Below, one piece after another: positions 19,998 to 28,187 of a DNA stretch of 28,187 nt; position 1 is the stretch's first letter, and each line of letters begins with the position of its first letter. Position numbers and translations under genes: made by a program. The stretch covers positions 1 through 28,187 of the forward strand of contig JADDMT010000240.1 in NCBI GenBank assembly GCA_021401465.1, written 5' to 3'. The notes under the pieces are model-generated. The model had not been told where the DNA came from. It saw only the letters and a list, made by a program, of their open reading frames with translations, and ran no database searches. This DNA is from Teratosphaeria epicoccoides (lineage: Eukaryota > Ascomycota > Dothideomycetes > Mycosphaerellales > Teratosphaeriaceae).

Positions 19998-20427
19998 TCC
20001 CTAGTACGGGGTCCTATAGCCAGGGTTTTTTTTTCTTTTTCTGTATATATAGTTAACTAATGTCAATTTTTCCCCTCGATTATGTCCTTCTAAAAACGCC
20101 TGTACTCCTCGTTAAAAACGCCAGGCTTCTCTTCATCTCGAAAACCTAACCCCTAAGTAGTACGAAGTACGAAGAGTAGACCGAGTAGAGCTAAGTTAGC
20201 TAAGTAGGTGCTAGTAGTATACTAGCAGTATCTTACTAGCTCGGCCTACTTGGCCCTACTCCTAGCCACTCGATTCACGGGCTCGTTAGCCTTCCTACTC
20301 ATGCCTACTCATAGGCGTGCTTATTTAACGGCTTTCTACTTAATCGCTACTTACCTACACTTGTACGCTCCTCTGACGTGTACGTCTACTTAGCCCTACT
20401 CCTAGCCATGCAATCTGGCGACAGGTA
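19986..20427. other. Non-coding spacer left of the MYND gene
   Basis: Contains a T-rich tract (about 20026-20039), two short direct repeats TAAAAACGCC (near 20092 and 20115), a hairpin TGCTAGTA-GTA-TACTAGCA at 20209-20227, and two copies of CCCTACTCCTAGCCA (near 20254 and 20394). It is downstream of the MYND gene on the minus strand. No coding frame recognised. Confidence 0.5.
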
Positions 20428-21890
20428 TCACTACTAAGTGTTAGCGATATGTAGTAGTTAGAATGAAACTTGTCTTTAGACTGCCCCCTTACATAGCTCA
20501 TTTACCGTACTAGCTACTACGCCGCTGTCTCTACACTATAGGCAGTCTCCGAAGCCTTCTATAGTCGACGGCTATAGCTTGTAAGTCGTCTACATCCTCC
20601 TATGCCTTTCCTTATACGCTTAGAGGCGCATCTAGTCTGTAACCTATTCGACAATCTTGTCTTCGACCTCTACACTCTCTAACATTCCCTCATACTTCTT
20701 GACTACTAGAAACTAAAGTCGAGGCAGCCGAGTAGCTACAACAGTCATGTAGAGTACGAACTACTTAGAGTACATAAAACTGCAGAGGTCCGCATTAATG
20801 TCATCTAAATTCCGGTAAATACATACATACCTACCCGCTATGTTAGTAGCAGCTAAGCAGCTACTACGACCAAAATATGCTACTGTCGAATCACATCTAC
20901 CTGCTATTACCGTATCAAATTAGCAGGGACTGCAGCTCTTACTAGCATGCTAGTCTCACAGGAGCTAAGAAACAAGTAAACTATAAGTAATACTATCTCC
21001 GCTAGCTTGCTAGACTTCAGGAAACACAGCTAGACCCCTGTTTAGAACACTATTATGTCTCTACACCCGCCTGCTCGCTAGCCTACTATAGCCTTAGAAA
21101 CGTGTGTCGAGATGCACATATGCACTTGTTAGCGCATCTCGTTCCTCTACACGTAGTACTAGACAATAAATGGCTTGTTTATTGTGCCATTCAAAGTAGC
21201 CAAGTTGTTGCGGGCTCCTGCGACGACGTCGCTAAACTCGCCCCGCAGAGGCTGTCTAAACTGTGGAGAGAACTCGTCGTACGATGGCTCTATGTCGTAT
21301 GTATTCTACAGGCCTTAGTAGAATGCCTAGGTGTACTAGTCTTCTGTCTTGTACTCGACATTGACCTTCTTTTAGCCTGACTAATTAGCGTCTTCTGTCT
21401 TTATCATAATGAAGACGACCTTCCTATTCCTTTTGCTCCTAAACACACGGACTCTCCTAAAACTCATCTAAGGGGCGTTAGGGGTCCCATTGTAACTGAC
21501 GACGATTAGCCCGCTGAAGAAAAGCTCATGTGTACCTAGCGGTCTAGTAAGTAGCACTCTGAACACCTTGTTTGTAATCAGGGGCAGTATACTGTCAGCC
21601 TACTCCCTCGTCGCGCGACTCGCTATTTCCTCCCCTTTAAAGATCTTCTTAAACGGCAGGATTTTGACGTGTCTAGTAAACATGAAGTTAGTGACTAGTC
21701 GTCATATCTTAGGGTTAACTGCATACTTATTCCTATTCTAGGTTAGCCGCCTAGCGTAGCTGTCCTTGTAGTTGTCGTGCTAGTCGATTATCTAGCAATT
21801 CTTGCTATAGTAGGCTACTGCCTGACATGGGCACATCTTGAGCGGGCTGTCGATGCTACAATTAGCGCATTAAGCGACTATGCTAGCTAT
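20428..21890 (-). pseudogene. MYND zinc-finger protein gene, start and ligands mutated
   Basis: The minus frame begins at ATA 21890-21888, probably a former ATG, giving ASIVAQCANC. A MYND-type finger follows: CANC, KMCPCQAVAYYSKNCQ, then an in-frame TAG, H and DNYKDSY. This fits C-x2-C, C-x-C, Y-C-S-x2-C-Q, W-x2-H-x3-C with two expected Cys turned to Tyr. Further coding reads DIEPSYDEFSPQFRQPL near 21300. The frame changes between about 21250 and 21150 (unresolved intron or indel). It continues as EWHNKQAIYCLVLRVEERD, RCDSTVAYFGRSSCLAATNI and RNLDDINADLCSFMYSK, ending at TGA 20428-20430. MYND fingers bind proline-rich peptides in partner proteins. The rest of the protein is unknown to me. Confidence 0.6.
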
Positions 21891-22344
21891 TGTCTCGAAT
21901 AGTAAGATAGAGGGTTAATTGATGTTACTACTACTTGTATGTATTAGGCAAGTCTTCGAAGTTAGTTGATGTAATTAGTAAAGAGTTAAAGTAGAAGAGT
22001 AGTAGTAGATATAGATATCTCTTGCTACTAAGTACACGTGCTACTACCTAGCTAGCGTACATGAGGCCCTCGTAACTGCCGTCTAGATTAGTTAGCTGCT
22101 ACGTGCCGCTATGTGCTACATGTAGGTAGTTATCGCTCTTAACAAAGAAGCAGCAAACATGGCGACATCCGTCCTATGTAGCTATGTCTGCCGAGTGCAC
22201 ATGCTGCTATTAAGCTAGCGTCAGTGTGACTATGTCACGGTTGCTACTATTCCTAATGCCTCTATATAGTAGTAGATAAGGTCTGTAGGTCGCAACCACG
22301 AGGATCATTTTTTACTGCCTTTTAAGGCAGAATCACCTAATATC

Positions 22345-22491
22345 GTGCCTTCTTCATTTAGTCATGTGCCTAGGCAGTAGTGTGTGATATTTAACCGAAT
22401 CTGTGACAGTGTCGCGTGCCTTCCGTTTCTAGCCATTTTTTAGGCAGTAGCGTTATGTGCCTTCTATTTCTAGTCATTTTTCAGGCAGAAG
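22345..22491. repeat. Three imperfect ~35-bp repeats with inverted arms
   Basis: Units 22345-22380, 22416-22450 and 22457-22491 each begin GTGCCTTC, contain TTTCTAGTCATTTTT or a variant, and end AGGCAG(T/A)AG. Each unit's TGCCT and AGGCA arms can pair. The spacers are 35 and 6 bp. Confidence 0.6.
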
Positions 22492-22671
22492 CTAATGATG
22501 TGACGATGTAACGTGTGCGGTTAGCGACCATGCAGAGCACATGACCTACAGCTGCTAAAATACAAAAGAAGCTTAGTGCTCTAAACTTCTTTCTTTCAAA
22601 CAACTACCTTATCTAGTACTTAGCTTCTTCTTTAGCATCTATACAGATACTAGCACACTGACAACACCACA

Positions 22672-22722
22672 GTATGTAAGCATTATATGCTCGTATGATA
22701 AGACTATAAACTAACGCGCTAG
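22672..22722 (+). other. Possible 5' leader intron of the unknown gene
   Basis: 51 bp with donor GTATGT, branch ACTAAC and acceptor GCGCTAG, ending 17 bases before the ATG at 22740. No upstream coding exon was found, so it would lie in the untranslated leader. Confidence 0.4.
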
Positions 22723-23059
22723 TAGAATCCAAACCTACTATGTCGACGAATCCGACCCTAGACCTAGAGCTAGCGATCGGTGTAGGTTCTAAGCACGCTA
22801 AGTTCGCGGCTAACTACGTCTGTAATACCGTCTAGGCATTAGAAGCCGCCGTCGCGCTACAGAAGGCATATCTAGACTTCGATGCCTACGAGGATCTCGT
22901 TAACCACGCCCCTTAGGTAGAGCATCGAGCTAGGCATAAGGTGCTTAACGTCACATGCGGCAGTAGCCTGATTAGGCTCCTAGCGAGTGCAAAGCTAGCT
23001 ACGCTAGATAGTGTATACTTCCTAGACTTCTGTGCTAAGATGCTAGATAAGAGCTAGTA

Positions 23060-23112
23060 GTATGTGTTGTAGCTAGGCCTTAGAGGCAATACTATTACTA
23101 ACTAATCTTTAG
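23060..23112 (+). other. Intron 1 of the unknown gene
   Basis: 53 bp: GTATGT donor, perfect TACTAAC branch (23096-23102), TTTAG acceptor. Joins frame remainder 0 to remainder 2 with sensible coding on both sides. Confidence 0.85.
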
Positions 23113-24004
23113 TACTATGCGGGACTACTAGGGAAGCGTGGACTCGTAGCGCTTTATCTAGGCGAGGCTCGGTCGCACCCCTACAGGTAGCATCAAGCAG
23201 GCTGCTAGATGCCCTAACGGCTTTTAGATAGTATTTGCAAAGGGCGTGCTAGAGATGTTCGAGCTACGGGTCTATTCGGGGCTAATCCGCTAGCTACGCA
23301 AGCTAGTTAGTAACAACGGCTAGCTGATCTTAGATTAGAAGGAGCTTGCTCCTAGCTAGCAGCTACTCTTGCACCGACTAAGCGAGGCTACTTCTATGGC
23401 CTATCGAGAGTACACTATAAGAGACTAGGCCTTATTACTATCGCGCATTTAGAATGTTTAGCACCTCGCCCTACTAAGTCCTAGCTTTGACCGTCTAATC
23501 ACGTAGTACACTATGATCGCTAGCCAGGACGAATTAGCGAGGGCGCGGAGATCTATGCTTGCTTTCTTCGCTAAGCCTAGTATAGTAAGTAAGGTGTCCC
23601 TCTACGCAGACTTTCTAACCTACTACCTGACGGATCAGTTAACTGCTCTCTACGGCTTATTCGTCGAGCGAGCAAGAACCCGTGTCAGCTATCTAACCGC
23701 GGCGTTAGAGGTTAAAGTCGACATAGCGCGGCGTGAATAGCTTAATAGCAAGATCGGTAGTACTACTCCTTAGCAGAGGGGTTTCTAGGTCGAGGTCTTA
23801 TACACTCTCCTCATTAAGCCCATGGTTACGATATCTCTTAATCAAGTCAAACGGGAATTGTCGCGCATAGAGAGACATGCGCTAGAACGACAGGTAGCGA
23901 AGGCTCTGTAGAAAGGGTAGTAAATATGCGAGGTAGATAAGCTAGCTAGCTGCCTAGACGCTAGCTAGCAGAGAGATATGCATGCGATGAGAGACTTTCG
24001 GCTA

Positions 24005-24057
24005 GTAGCACTAACTACTAATCCTGCAGCATGACTAATAAGTAGTTATGCATGTAG
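24005..24057 (+). other. Intron 2 of the unknown gene
   Basis: 53 bp from GTAGCA to ATGTAG with GACTAATA as a degenerate branch site. The donor is weak, but the junction restores the frame (FRL then VEDLLLAIAGG). Confidence 0.5.
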
Positions 24058-24201
24058 GTAGAAGACCTGCTTCTAGCTATAGCAGGCGGCAATTCATGAC
24101 TTTCTTAAGAACTTACTAAGTATCTACCTCTTAGCGACGTGCCTGCTGTCGAAAAGAAGCTCGCAGCCGTCATCGCTAAACACGAGTTTCCCTTTCTCAA
24201 G

Positions 24202-24260
24202 GTTAGTAGCCGCGATTCTGACTAATCATACATACATATGCTAACTAGTTATGTTTCTAG
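24202..24260 (+). other. Intron 3 of the unknown gene
   Basis: 59 bp: GTTAGT donor, GCTAAC branch, TTTCTAG acceptor. Joins KHEFPFLK to LLAKLRNKIYEGV in one frame. Confidence 0.8.
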
Positions 24261-25465
24261 CTCCTAGCTAAGCTTCGTAACAAGATCTACGAAGGAGTCA
24301 TTATGTTGCCTACCCTAATTAGCATTATGTTCAACTACAGCATAGGTTAGCTAAGTAGCTAAGTCGTCAAGTCCACTAGCGCTAGCTAGAAGAACTACAT
24401 GCTAGGAGCCCTCCTTGCGGCGTGCTACCTTCATTAAGCTTACTAGTATAGCATTCGTTGCATATGTCATGATCGTTTGCGTTTGTTTCTCCTCGATTAG
24501 TCCTAAGTAGAGCTGCTAGCGACGCCACGCTTAAGCGATAGCGGCCCTTCCTTACTAGTAGCCGTAATATCGCGCTCCTTAGCTGTATTCAGGCAATACA
24601 GCTTGTGTTTAGTTGCTACCCTAGACTCTTGTTCCTCCTAGTCCGCATTATATATGAAGTTGTAGGTCTTAAAGTCAGCAGTGTTGTTAATATACATGTC
24701 ACATTAGCTGGAGGTGTCATATTCGTCTGTTAGCATAACGTAGATACTATAGTAGACGCTAGTAAGCCCGTAGATGCAGCGACCTTGCAGAGTACCTTCC
24801 TATAGGCTAGAACGCATCGCTGTGATCACTGTCATGCCATGAACATCGTCTACTCTTCTAGCCGGATCTTTCGGCTAGAACAGGTCTACGAACATACCTG
24901 TGTAGGTCGGACGTTTATTATGTGCTAGTATTATGTAGTTATAGCTGTCTACTATGACGCGCGATTTCTTGTCTTGGAAGGTTATGACATATAACAGGCG
25001 AGCAGGCAGCCGGCCCTTAAAGGCGACGACTAGGTCGATTTGTCCATTAACGCTAGTAGTCTTGTCCGTAACTAGTAGCACTTCGTACTCCTAGACCTAG
25101 AGCTAGTCGTTACGGCGATTGTCCTGGATTCCTTGCTAGTTCAGGGTACATCTAACGACGTCCGGCTTAGTTGCAGATAGATTGTCAGGATCCTTATGAT
25201 GTATCTTCTAGCACTATACACTAGCATAGAAAGATACATCTAAATCGTTAACCTAATCTAGTCTTCCCTCGATCCTGTCAGGATTAAGACGCATTGTATT
25301 TGACGTCAATGTTATATTAGACGACGCCTAGTACTCTCTGATAAACACTATAGTAGCATGACAGAAGTAAGGCCCTACCTCTAGCCCTATGTGTGCTACT
25401 ACATTACTAGTATCCTCTATATGTCTCTACATAGTGACGATTAGCTAGATCTTAGCCTTTGCTAG

Positions 25466-25509
25466 CTAAGGAAGGCTTCGACATCCTTCTACTCTGTCGG
25501 TTAAGGCAC
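25466..25509 (-). other. Possible intron 2 of the transposase
   Basis: 44 bp from GTGCCT (25509) to CCTTAG (25466). Donor and branch signals are poor, but exactly this excision moves the frame from remainder 0 to remainder 1, and both flanks read as protein. A simple indel is the alternative. Confidence 0.35.
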
Positions 25510-27381
25510 TTCGCGCTCCTAAGCCTCTTAACGTTCGGCCTTAGTCTGCTGCCAGAACGTTAGGCTAGTATCAAAGAATGTGAGCATAGTAATCTTTCGC
25601 TAGAAGTGCTCCATAATTTAGTCCTCCTATCCATTCTTCTTGTTAGTCAATTTGAATAGCTTCTTGACGTATTCAACATGCTTGTGTTTGAAGTAGCTAG
25701 TGTCGAGGTCTAGCGCGTTGCCGAAGAGCCATATTATGTCTACGTAGTATGTAAGGGCATGAAACTTAGGAAAATTGAAGTGCCCTTACGGTTTACACAC
25801 ATTGTCTACTATCTTAGGCTCCTCTGCTCGCTCTGTCTACGCTTTCTTCTTTCTTAGCTCTCCTTTGCTTATGCGGTACTCCCTGAACTCTTCTTTATAC
25901 TAGTTGCATTAGAACAGGGCGAGGACTATGAACCGGAGCGTTTCGCTATCATGTAAAGGATATTACGCTAACTAAGAGAAGTCTACTATTGCCCGCAAGA
26001 ACTAGATGGCGCTATGTGCCTTAGCCTCTTCTAACAGTAGCACGAAGACTAGGAGCAACTATCGTAGCATACTCTTCTGCTCCTAGCCTGTCTATTAGCT
26101 TACTGCAGACATCTAGCTAAACACCTAGAGGTTCCTAAATGTAGGCACCGCCGTAAAGTAACAGTCGATAATGACATCTAGTTAATAATCTATGACAGTC
26201 TTGCCTTTATTACTCTTTCTTGCTGCTTTATGCTAGCCCTTAGCTTATAGGAGTGCCGCTCTAGCTCGCTTCGAAGACAGAGGTAGTCGACTCTTAAGCA
26301 AATCTCGCGTCTAATCTATGACGTACATTAATACGCCCTTGAAGAGTTAGTAGAGCATGTCTACTATTAGCGTCTTGTAGATATTTAGGCTAGGGTGCCT
26401 AAATGCGAAGTTTAGTAGGTCGTGCACATAGCTGCCCTAGTCCTTCTTTGCCGCTCGCTAGAGCATGATTTGTATTTACGTGTCCTTATGTATCCGCTAT
26501 AGCGTAACCGCTTCGAGGTCTTCGCGTTTTTCTAGATCGATTATACATATCGTGTAGTAGCGGTTGTTCTTCACGCCTATGATTATCACCTGTTCTTAGT
26601 AGTCACTCGCGTATACTGCGATATTTAGGAAACATCGCCGTGTCTCGCTATCCGCACATAAGACGTCAAGGCCCTTGCCTATAGCGAGCTTAGCAATAGG
26701 GTCGAACATTGTCTTCATGTAGCGATAGTATAGCTTGTCCCTAATGCTTCCTTTCCTGCCTTTGACTACTAGTAGCATCGCTAGGAGCACGCTGCCTAGT
26801 CGATAGTTAGAGTTACGAACCGATCTAGGCAGGTTGCTAATTGTCAAGTATACTAGCTATGCGATCAGGTCACCTTAATGATTAGTAACCTGTGTCTTGT
26901 TACTAGCAAGAATTAGTAGCACAATTGTCGCTCCGTCTATTCTAAGCTCTTTCTGTTTGTCCTACTACTAGTCTGCAGAGGCCATGTCCTAATAGATCCG
27001 CCTAGGCGGGTTATCTAGAGTCTCGAGGCAATAAGGCGCGTACACGAGATCATTCCTGAAACCCTTGTGCCCTATGAGAAAGCGCATAACGTCTTCGACT
27101 TTCTAGTGCCTTAGAGGCACTGTCTTGACACTAGAGGTCGACTGTAGAGATTCTAATTCGATGTTCGTAATACTCTACTTTGCAATGAATAGTAGTTAGT
27201 AGGCACTTACTTCTCGGATCTTGTCCTTAAGCTTTACGCCTGACTAAAAGCTAAGCAGTTCGTGGATCTTCTGCAGCCGGGGATTCTTGAATAACCGATC
27301 GATGGCGTTGCTCGAAATGCCTTCGTGTAAGAGCTAGTATGCAAATACTACATCTGCATCACTTTAGAAGAAGGCATGGCC

Positions 27382-27439
27382 CTATTCGTTAAGTTCCTTA
27401 TCTGTCTATTCGTTAGACCTAGTTAAGGTTGTTACTAAC
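27382..27439 (-). other. Possible intron 1 of the transposase
   Basis: 58 bp with GTTAGT donor (27439), CTTAAC branch and GAATAG acceptor (27382). It restores the frame between the acidic N-terminal part and the conserved Plavaka region. Confidence 0.55.
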
Positions 27440-27967
27440 TTAGTAGGATTACGGCTTAACGTACACTTTGATTAGCCTGCCCGCTATAAGACTACCTACG
27501 CTAAAAGGTGTCCGCTTGTACAGTTGCTCGTACCTAGTAGACAACAGCCTACTAGCGCGCATATAGATTAAAGCCAAGCTGTGCTCGCTCGTGACGCTGT
27601 GTAGCCTACCCGTTTAGCTGCTATTTATGTCTCCATATCGTCTATCCAGAGATGTGGCGTCTCTTGTAAATGCTACTAGGTCGTCGTAGAGACTAAGCGC
27701 GTCGATGTTACTACTGTCATTGTCGATTACCCTAGCCGTCGCTACTATCTCTTTTTCTTGCATGTAAGCCTCATTAAACACAGGCTCGACGACTGTGACT
27801 AGTTCCTCGTTTGCAACATACTGCCTATCTACTCCTGTAGCATCGTCGACTAATGCCCCCTCCTTGTAGGCGAGGACATCGACTGCTAATTAAGTTTCGA
27901 CTCTTTCGTTTAAGTCTAAGGAGATGTTCAAATCTGACGCGTATTTCTCGTCAGGTCTAAGATCCAT

Positions 27968-28031
27968 AGTGCTCTAATTAATGAAGTGCTAAAACTTCGC
28001 TACCATGCAGGTAGGAACATGCCAGGCATGA
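27968..28031. other. Transposase upstream flank
   Basis: 64 bp between the proposed transposase ATG and the LTR. On the minus strand it reads on in frame with the transposase, with two TAG (CMVAKF, HFIN), so the coding region may extend through the insertion point. CATGA at 28027-28031 would be one half of a 5-bp target duplication if the LTR starts at 28032. Confidence 0.4.
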
Positions 28032-28187
28032 TGATACGGTTAATACTAGGGGACCATTTAAACCGCATGGGTTCTAATGGCCGCCCTTAGCATGCAGTGA
28101 CCCTGCCACATATGGCAAGGGGGTCCTTCGTACATACGTTAGCTCGTATGTCGTCCGAGTGGGATCAGTTGTCGACGTAGGACGCCC
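28032..28187 (+). repeat. Start of a fourth family-A LTR (cut by window end)
   Basis: Begins TGATACGG and matches the first 156 bp of the 360-bp LTR at 4331-4690 with few changes, closer to A1 than to A3. It has no polypurine tract before it and follows transposase flanking DNA, so it is either a 5' LTR of a further plus-strand copy or a solo LTR. Confidence 0.85.

Larger units (their letters stand above)
21891..22739. promoter_or_regulatory. Divergent intergenic region between MYND gene and unknown gene
   Basis: 850 bp between two gene starts pointing outward, so it is a likely shared promoter region. It holds a set of imperfect ~35-bp repeats with TGCCT...AGGCA arms (22345-22491), a related stem-loop CTGCCT-TTTA-AGGCAG (22315-22330), pyrimidine-rich stretches near 22580-22640, and a possible leader intron at 22672-22722. 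No coding frame convinced me. Confidence 0.5.
22740..24500 (+). pseudogene. Uncharacterised multi-exon gene, RIP-mutated (about 531 aa)
   Basis: Starts ATG 22740 (MSTNPTLDLELAIGVGSKHA). Exons 22740-23059, 23113-24004, 24058-24201 and 24261-24500 join into 532 codons in one frame, ending at TAG 24498-24500, which could itself be a mutated Gln codon. Visible segments are LEAAVALQKAYLDFDAYEDL, then ARLGRTPTGSIKQAARCPNG and KGVLEMFELRVYSGLIR. The longest stop-free run starts at 23513 (IASQDELARARRSMLAFFAK to VDIARRE). The C-terminal half is charged and probably helical (KRELSRIERHALERQVAKAL). No metal-binding, catalytic or membrane motif is recognised. Splicing repairs the frame three times, so the exon model is well supported, but I do not recognise the family. 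It overlaps the transposase gene tail to tail by 34 bp. Confidence 0.65.
24467..27967 (-). pseudogene. Plavaka/KDZ-like DNA transposase, RIP-mutated
   Basis: Proposed exons 27967-27440, 27381-25510 and 25465-24467 give 1133 codons ending at TGA 24467-24469, a usual size for Plavaka transposases. Landmarks in order: HAFF and DADVVFAY; LISNLPRSVRNSNYRL-like TISNLPRSVRNSNYRL (26847 down); GKGLDVLCADSETRRC, then NIAVYASDY (26596-26680). Next come HPSLNIYKTL and a motif normally LHQL-x-KGV that reads LY-stop-LFKGV (26338-26360), then FNFPKFHALTYYVDIIWLFG (from 25779). These match the Plavaka family from memory. A Cys of the expected C-x2-C after the ADSETRR block is Tyr. The C-terminus is basic (RRNKRKRS). 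It would have excised and inserted its element. The start may be further upstream, where an LTR now lies. Confidence 0.82.
20428..28031. mobile_element. Possible Plavaka/KDZ-type DNA transposon with two cargo genes
   Basis: Three RIP-mutated genes are packed together: a MYND-finger gene (minus), an uncharacterised gene (plus) and a Plavaka-like transposase (minus). All are mutated to a similar degree, which implies the block was repeated in the genome. Gaps are short, and the second and third genes overlap tail to tail. I could not identify terminal inverted repeats: the right end is disrupted by an LTR insertion at 28032, and the left limit is arbitrary at the MYND stop. That the three genes move as one unit is inference. 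Confidence 0.4.

Noticed and set aside
20026..20039. T-rich tract as a Pol III terminator or reverse poly(A) tail of a LINE/SINE
   Set aside because: No A/B box, RT or other LINE sequence was found next to it.
20820..20870. Candidate minus-strand intron ending in TACTAACATAG
   Set aside because: The frame reads through this segment as coding (CLAATNIAGRYVCIYRN), so the perfect branch motif here looks coincidental.
21102..21380. Plus-strand open frame of 92 codons with a hydrophobic stretch
   Set aside because: It is the complement of the minus-strand MYND gene. The minus frame shows Gln-type stops and balanced composition; the hydrophobicity is a by-product.
22286..22312. tRNA-like sequence near GGTCGCAACC
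   Set aside because: No cloverleaf arms, no T-arm consensus and no acceptor stem could be formed; no tRNA or rRNA gene is seen in the window.
25751..25789. 9-bp inverted repeat GTAAGGGCA / TGCCCTTAC
   Set aside because: It flanks the conserved FNFPKFHA segment inside the transposase coding frame; a chance coding effect is more likely than a signal.
1..28187. CRISPR arrays, bacterial operons, Shine-Dalgarno sites
   Set aside because: Spliceosomal introns, chromodomain retrotransposons and RIP show this is fungal nuclear DNA; the short repeats seen are not regularly spaced arrays.

Overview
The window is repeat-dominated DNA from a filamentous ascomycete fungus (probably Pezizomycotina). Three things support this: chromodomain Ty3/gypsy retrotransposons, short introns with GTAAGT/GTATGT donors and CTAAC branch points, and the pervasive signature of repeat-induced point mutation (RIP). 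Wherever repeat copies can be compared, differences are nearly all C-to-T in CpA on one strand or the other. CAG, CAA and TGG codons have therefore become TAG/TAA, and every gene is riddled with stops. I see no intact gene; all coding features are called as mutated remnants.

Left part (1-18586): a nest of LTR retrotransposons. Three copies of one family (A1, A2, A3, all plus strand) carry pol (RT, RNase H, integrase, chromodomain), then a minus-strand accessory gene with its own intron and TATA box, a ~0.8 kb non-coding stretch, a polypurine tract and a 360-bp 3' LTR (4331-4690, 11809-12168, 18227-18586). A different element, B, lies on the minus strand at 4691-7012 (5' LTR plus gag with a CCHC knuckle). 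The junctions are those of successive insertions: A2 into the pol of A3, B into the pol of A2, A1 into the gag of B. RIP load falls in the same order, A3 heaviest and A1 lightest. The left halves of the hosts should lie beyond the left edge of the window.

Middle (18587-20427): poorly classified mutated DNA with a weak candidate plus-strand gene (about 19190-19985, one convincing intron), a possible very short copia-type LTR and several hairpins.

Right part (20428-28031): three mutated genes that may belong to one DNA transposon. They are a MYND-finger gene (minus, 21890 to 20428), an unrecognised 531-codon gene with three introns (plus, 22740-24500) and a Plavaka/KDZ-type transposase (minus, 27967 to 24467). 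The MYND gene and the unknown gene diverge from an 850-bp spacer; the unknown gene and the transposase converge and overlap by 34 bp. Just upstream of the transposase another family-A LTR begins (28032) and runs off the right edge.

Gene functions are read from motifs by eye. Exon structures are inferred from splice signals and reading-frame continuity and have not been tested against transcripts or homologues.
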